Source: Brachyspira suanatina
GTDB taxonomy: Bacteria > Spirochaetota > Brachyspiria > Brachyspirales > Brachyspiraceae
Direction of reading: 5' to 3'
Length of the DNA stretch: 64,000 nt
Assembly (NCBI RefSeq): GCF_001049755.1
Contig: NZ_CVLB01000003.1
Location: 1-64,000, forward strand
Shown: positions 63,147 to 64,000 of the stretch, one piece after another
Position numbering within the stretch: position 1 is the stretch's first letter
Layout: every line of letters starts with the position of its first letter
The notes under the pieces: model-generated
The model's database searches: none
What the model was told of the DNA's origin: nothing
The model's input: only the letters and a program-made list of their open reading frames with translations
Made by a program: the position numbers and the translations under genes

Positions 63147-63914
63147 TTAATACCCATTATCCCTTATAGCAAAACCTAAAGATACACCAACAGAAAAACT
63201 AGAAACTTCCAATCTATCGATAACTTTAGAATTAATTCCGCTTATACTTGTAAAATAATCATTGATATAATCAGTATTGTATTTGAAAGCAAAGTCATAA
63301 TTAAAATAAAGCCCCGCCATAAATGATACATTTTTAGTTAGATGATAATATAGATTAATATCAATTTTTATATACGGTATAACAACACTTTTAAATACAT
63401 TTTTTATATCATTAAAATTATATTCTTCTTTTCCTGTTAGAACTGATTCGTCAGTAGCAGCAAGCTGATTTATAATATATCCTCCGAAAGGAGTTTTTAT
63501 TCCTCCGCCTATACCTATGGAATAAGATAAATTATAATTAGTTAAATTATTGATTATTTTTACTGAGGCTCCTGTATTAAGAGTATGAAGAAATGTAACT
63601 TCATAGAATCTTCCTAATGTATAATTATCATACTTCATTGGTAAATTAACTTGCATATATCCTATACTGCCTAATATACTTATGCTGTTAATATATTTAT
63701 TATCAAATTTAAAATTATATCCTATTTCAGAAATTACACCTGTGCTAAAATATATATCTGTAGAAATTTCATTGAAATAATTTTGACTATATATTTTTTT
63801 ATTTACTATTGATATAGTTTCGTAAATTGGTACAAATAAAGAAAAGTCTATTCCAGCAAAAACATTATTATAAAAAATCAAAATAAGTATAATGTATTTT
63901 AAATATTTTCTCAT
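63147..63914 (-). CDS. Outer-membrane beta-barrel-like protein, tandem cluster copy 3 (255 aa)
   Basis: Signal peptide (MRKYLKYIILILIFYNNVFA), then FSLFVPIYETISIVN, GVISEIGYNFKFDN, ILGSIGYMQVNLPMKY, IGIGGGIKTPFGGYI (about 143-157), LAATDESVLTGKEEYNF (also in copy 1), IPYIKIDINLYYHL and GVSLGFAIRDNGY. It is closest to copy 1. The stop is three bases before the start region of copy 2. Confidence 0.72.
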   Translation of the reverse strand: MRKYLKYIILILIFYNNVFAGIDFSLFVPIYETISIVNKKIYSQNYFNEISTDIYFSTGVISEIGYNFKFDNKYINSISILGSIGYMQVNLPMKYDNYTLGRFYEVTFLHTLNTGASVKIINNLTNYNLSYSIGIGGGIKTPFGGYIINQLAATDESVLTGKEEYNFNDIKNVFKSVVIPYIKIDINLYYHLTKNVSFMAGLYFNYDFAFKYNTDYINDYFTSISGINSKVIDRLEVSSFSVGVSLGFAIRDNGY

Positions 63915-63935
63915 AAAATAATAACCTTAAGTTAA

Positions 63936-64000
63936 TCATTCAATTCTTTTTATATCATTGCTTCCTTTTCTTCCAATGGAAACACCTATAGTTAATCCTG
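63936..64000 (-). CDS. C-terminal end of a further barrel paralogue (cut by the right edge)
   Basis: The minus strand read from the edge gives GLTIGVSIGRKGSNDIKRIE and a stop at 63936-63938. GLTIGVSIGR matches the tail of the neighbouring barrel genes (GVSFGR, GVSLG), so the tandem cluster continues to the right beyond this window. Confidence 0.7.
   Translation of the reverse strand, partial: GLTIGVSIGRKGSNDIKRIE

Overview
The window is AT-rich (roughly a quarter G+C by eye) spirochaete chromosome, almost certainly Brachyspira. The best evidence is three genes of the Brachyspira variable surface protein (Vsp, 39 kDa outer-membrane protein) family at 1370-5692. Two other features fit: many lysine/asparagine-rich TPR proteins and spirochaete-style lipoproteins. 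The species cannot be fixed from this alone. Both edges cut genes: a tyrosine recombinase on the left and an outer-membrane-barrel paralogue on the right.

Layout. 1-1300: 3' end of an integrase, then a 43-bp tandem repeat and a small-ORF/hairpin locus. 1370-5692: vsp cluster (two genes on the minus strand, one on the plus strand). The divergent intergenic region carries an array of stem-loops with repeated loop motifs. 5869-18000: recJ, a TPR protein, a Nudix plus polynucleotide kinase-phosphatase-ligase RNA-repair pair, a DppA-type D-aminopeptidase, a TPR-DUF2971 protein, an MFS transporter and two lipoproteins. 18138-25143: aldo/keto reductase, a broken and an intact TPR-DUF2971 gene, an MmeI-like single-chain restriction-modification enzyme, and serS. 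25639-41906: zinc alcohol dehydrogenase behind a MerR-type promoter, PHP phosphatase, two tandem MATE exporters, BspA-like LRR lipoprotein, orphan modA, rarA with an overlapping partner, chemoreceptor, TPR protein, AhpD-like protein. 41976-48951: a two-gene DUF262 (GmrSD-like) system, a YggU-family protein, a large TPR protein, scpB. 49300-64000: outer-membrane-barrel paralogues and lipoproteins at two loci, mnmG, a decayed gene, mraY, tmk, ssb, a DUF3298-type lipoprotein, a MoxR ATPase and a second chemoreceptor.

Housekeeping genes (recJ, serS, rarA, scpB, mnmG, mraY, tmk, ssb) are scattered singly among accessory genes, and most transcription units hold one or two genes. The accessory part is dominated by surface proteins (Vsp, barrels, lipoproteins) and likely anti-phage or RNA-damage functions (MmeI-like enzyme, DUF262 pair, RNA repair, possibly DUF2971). 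Several intergenic gaps carry copies of a dispersed G-rich repeat and a CGCACGC/GCGTGCG inverted repeat. The least expected signal is the stem-loop array in front of the plus-strand vsp gene. It has different stems but a repeated AAAGATCCTCT element, which suggests a structured leader or a multi-site regulatory region controlling surface-protein expression.
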